NCBI GenBank assembly: GCA_902494605.1
Contig: CABUUG010000111.1
Coordinates: forward strand, 1 to 6,183
Length of the DNA: 6,183 nucleotides
From: an uncultured Collinsella sp.
Lineage (GTDB): Bacteria; Actinomycetota; Coriobacteriia; Coriobacteriales; Coriobacteriaceae
Direction of reading: 5' to 3'
Numbering within the stretch: position 1 is the first letter of the stretch; every line of letters begins with the position of its first letter. Of this stretch, positions 5,882 through 6,183 are shown in pieces. The position numbers were made by a program, and so were the translations under genes. The notes under the pieces were generated by a model, which had not been told where the DNA came from, searched no databases, and saw only the letters and a program-made list of their open reading frames with translations.

Positions 5882-6183
5882 TCATTCCCCCTTCCCGATA
5901 ACGACGTCATTTCCAACGACGGCCGTATCCTTGGTGGTATCGACAGAGCCGAGCTTCACGCCCTCTTCGACCGTGGAGTTCTCGCCCAAAATAGCGCGGC
6001 AGATGTGCGCGCCGCTCTTAACGTGCGCACCCGGCAGCAGCACGGAGTCCTCGACCACGGCGCGCTCATCGATGATGACATCGGTCGAAAGGATCGAGTG
6101 GCGAGCGGTGCCGTAGATCTTGCAGCCGTTGGAGACCAGGCAGTCGTCCAGGCGGCCGTCCGGTCCAATGTAGTGCGGCGGAC
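5882..6183 (-). CDS. glgC: GlgC, glucose-1-phosphate adenylyltransferase (C-terminal part only)
   Basis: Catalytic subunit of ADP-glucose pyrophosphorylase, the committed step of bacterial glycogen synthesis. Only the last 99 residues and the TGA (5882-5884) are inside the window, so the catalytic domain cannot be inspected. The visible part begins PPHYIGPDG, a typical GlgC junction, and continues as a left-handed β-helix with hexapeptide repeats: SNGCKIYG, SILSTDVIIDERAVVEDSVL, GAHVKSGAHI and AILGENSTVEEG, ending in GNDVVIGKGE. This matches the C-terminal allosteric/oligomerisation domain of GlgC. GlgD follows four bases later. Assignment to GlgC rather than a second GlgD rests on the C-terminal sequence pattern and on the usual glgC-glgD-glgA order. 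Confidence 0.9.
   Translation of the reverse strand, partial: PPHYIGPDGRLDDCLVSNGCKIYGTARHSILSTDVIIDERAVVEDSVLLPGAHVKSGAHICRAILGENSTVEEGVKLGSVDTTKDTAVVGNDVVIGKGE
5887..5893 (-). promoter_or_regulatory. Ribosome binding site of glgD
   Basis: AAGGGGG on the minus strand lies inside the last codons of glgC, nine bases before the ATG at 5875-5877. It supports that start against the upstream in-frame ATG, which would overlap glgC by 35 bases and add 13 residues (MEMTSLSGRGNDP) that do not look like GlgD. Confidence 0.7.

Noticed and set aside
5023..5901. Open frame of 292 codons on the plus strand
   Set aside because: It lies wholly antisense to glgD, shows His/Val/Ala-rich nonsense composition, has no recognisable domain, and arises from GC-biased codons on the coding strand.

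Overview
The window carries four protein-coding genes, all on the minus strand, and looks like the glycogen/α-glucan locus of a high-GC Gram-positive gut-type bacterium. The best guess is the class Coriobacteriia (Collinsella-like). That guess rests on the GC-rich codon use, a Lys/Ala/Thr-rich histone-H1-like protein tail of a kind common in Actinobacteria, and a two-subunit GlgC/GlgD ADP-glucose pyrophosphorylase. It is inference; no rRNA or marker gene is present.

In transcription order (right to left): the last 99 codons of glgC (5882-6183); glgD (4750-5877), which starts 4 bases after the glgC stop; a short gap holding a perfect 12-bp stem-loop; glgA (2362-4659), whose synthase domain is extended by about 275 residues of low-complexity basic sequence; a 380-base AT-richer intergenic region (1982-2361) with a 14-bp inverted repeat, several palindromes and a possible promoter; and a long GH13 α-glucan hydrolase/debranching-type gene (1-1981) that runs off the left edge. 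Its last visible residues look like the start of a GH77 (4-α-glucanotransferase, MalQ) domain, so it is probably a GH13-GH77 fusion.

Functionally, GlgC (catalytic) with GlgD (degenerate, presumably regulatory) would make ADP-glucose, GlgA would extend the α-1,4-glucan chain, and the GH13(-GH77) enzyme would trim, debranch or rearrange α-glucans in the cytoplasm. No branching enzyme (glgB) or phosphorylase (glgP) lies in the window.

The most unusual items are the H1-like tail on glycogen synthase, made of three modules that each begin with the same short motif; the roughly 133-bp element bounded by 14-bp inverted repeats downstream of glgA; and the strong hairpin without a T-tract placed just before the glgA ribosome binding site.
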